Assembly: GCA_017307955.1 (NCBI GenBank) | Contig: JAFKFV010000021.1 | Location: forward strand, 1-64,000 | From: Allobosea sp. | GTDB taxonomy: Bacteria; Pseudomonadota; Alphaproteobacteria; Rhizobiales; Kaistiaceae | Length of the DNA: 64,000 bases | Direction: 5' to 3' | Part shown: piece after piece, positions 63,278-64,000 of the stretch | How positions within the stretch are numbered: position 1 is the first letter of the stretch | How the letters are laid out: every line of letters begins with the position of its first letter | Notes under the pieces: model-generated | Databases searched by the model: none | The model's input: the letters and a program-made list of their open reading frames with translations, nothing else | Told to the model about the DNA's origin: nothing | Translations under genes and position numbers: made by a program

Positions 63278-64000
63278 TCAGGCCGGAGGCAGGGCAGCTC
63301 CTGTCGGGGCGGCGAACCCGGCGAGGTAGGCGGCGATGTCGCGCCAGTCGGCCTCCGGCACAGCCGCGGCCAGGTAGCCGTCCGGCCGGATCAGCGTCAG
63401 CATGCCCGCCGCCTCGGCCGGGCGGAGCCGCGGCTCGACGAGGGCCGGGAACGCGGCCGCCACGGACGCTGCGGCCTCGCCACCGCCGCAAAGGCTGAAA
63501 CGCGGCGCCTCGGCGCCGTAAGGCCGCTCGCCGACTGCCGGCAGCATCCTTGCGCCGGCGGTGCTGCTGCCGTCCGACGGCCCGTTGAGCGGGCTCTGCG
63601 GATAGCCGATCGCGACCTCGGTGATCATTCCGGCGATGGCATGTTGGGCGGCAGGCAGGCCGAGGACGAGATGCGCGACGAAATTGCGGACATCCTGCAG
63701 GGCGTGGTTCTCCAGCGTCGCCGCCTTAGTGAGCCGGCCGGATTCGCGGATCACTTCGGCTCCAACGGGCCGTCGCTCGGCATCGTAGCTATCGAGCAGC
63801 ACCGGCGCCCTGGAGACGCCCCGGCAGACGAGAGCCAGCTTCCAGGCCAGGTTGATCGCGTCCTGCATGCCGGTATTCATGCCCTGGCCGCCGGCCGGGC
63901 TGTGCACATGGGCGGCGTCGCCGGCGAGGAAGATCCGGCCCGACCGATAGGAACCGACCTGCCGTTCATTGATACGGAAGGCGCTGGTCCACACCGTGTC
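63278..64000 (-). CDS. FAD-dependent aromatic-type monooxygenase, C-terminal part (cut by window end)
   Basis: At least 240 residues of a flavoprotein hydroxylase of the PheA/TfdB/RdmE type; the start lies beyond 64000 because the frame is open to the last base. The FAD-ribityl motif RSGRIFLAGDAAHVHSPAGGQGMNTGMQDAINLAWKLALV and SYDAERRPVG are clear. The C-terminal thioredoxin-like domain ends with MLTLIRPDGYLAAAVPE. It hydroxylates aromatic or polyketide-like substrates using NAD(P)H. It lies upstream of the two NHLP-type genes with a 101-nt gap, which holds no other feature. Confidence 0.88.
   Translation of the reverse strand, partial: DTVWTSAFRINERQVGSYRSGRIFLAGDAAHVHSPAGGQGMNTGMQDAINLAWKLALVCRGVSRAPVLLDSYDAERRPVGAEVIRESGRLTKAATLENHALQDVRNFVAHLVLGLPAAQHAIAGMITEVAIGYPQSPLNGPSDGSSTAGARMLPAVGERPYGAEAPRFSLCGGGEAAASVAAAFPALVEPRLRPAEAAGMLTLIRPDGYLAAAVPEADWRDIAAYLAGFAAPTGAALPPA

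Noticed and set aside
63177..63491. Upstream extension of NHLP precursor 1 to 63491
   Set aside because: Arg/Gly-rich, overlaps the monooxygenase C-terminus in another frame; a GTG with a strong ribosome site starts the conserved leader at 63176.
57091..64000. Second copy of the tRNA-Leu 3' end (attR) inside the window
   Set aside because: Read through by eye and none was found; it may lie past the window end.

Overview
The window looks like chromosomal DNA of a GC-rich alphaproteobacterium, most likely in the order Hyphomicrobiales. Three things point there: the gene order RNase D-lptC-lptA-lptB-rpoN-hpf-ptsN, a DUF1150 gene behind an hsp20 gene, and a LexA box of the GTTC-N7-GTTC type. Genes are dense on both strands, often with 3' overlaps. 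Genus cannot be set from the sequence alone.

Layout. 1-8.4 kb: ugpB and an Lrp-type regulator, a small hydrolase, a WYL regulator beside a VOC protein, a two-gene D-erythronate cassette (denD-otnI), and a UvrD-type helicase. 8.6-23 kb: manC, a beta-hydroxyacid dehydrogenase, a TIM-barrel protein, a J-domain protein, a class A penicillin-binding protein, priA, nucleoside hydrolase, an unknown 351-aa protein, a PfkB kinase, dcp and a 66-aa protein. 23-34 kb: gyrB, dedA, yihY, then a LacI-controlled sugar operon (oxidoreductase, isomerase, binding protein, two permeases, no ATPase) with two operators and a promoter. 34-42 kb: DUF3833 protein and the ptsN/hpf/rpoN/lptBAC/RNase D block. 42-43 kb: an hsp20-DUF1150 operon behind a near-perfect RpoH promoter. 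43.5-48.6 kb: the infC-rpmI-rplT-pheS-pheT translation block, with infC starting at ATT. 48.8-57 kb: a sulfite-oxidase-like/ferredoxin-reductase pair, a short Ada, nth, an apparently SOS-controlled MazG-like gene and an adenosine kinase.

From 56,984 on the character changes. A tRNA-Leu(CAG) gene is followed by a decayed tyrosine integrase (two frameshifts, C-terminus lost), a complete IS3-family element with perfect 27-bp ends but a frameshifted transposase, and the wreck of an rtcB-like gene. Beyond this scar lies an intact minus-strand cluster: a flavin monooxygenase (cut by the window end), two tandem proteins that read as NHLP-type (nitrile-hydratase-like leader) peptide precursors, and a CocE/NonD hydrolase. 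It has the make-up of an unusual peptide natural-product (RiPP-like) locus on a degraded genomic island and is the best candidate for something undescribed.

The regulatory sites were found by eye: LacI operators, the RpoH promoter, the LexA box, an orphan GntR-like double palindrome, a possible PHO box, and hairpins flanking the sugar-binding-protein gene. All homology calls rest on recognised motifs and overall similarity, not on database searches.
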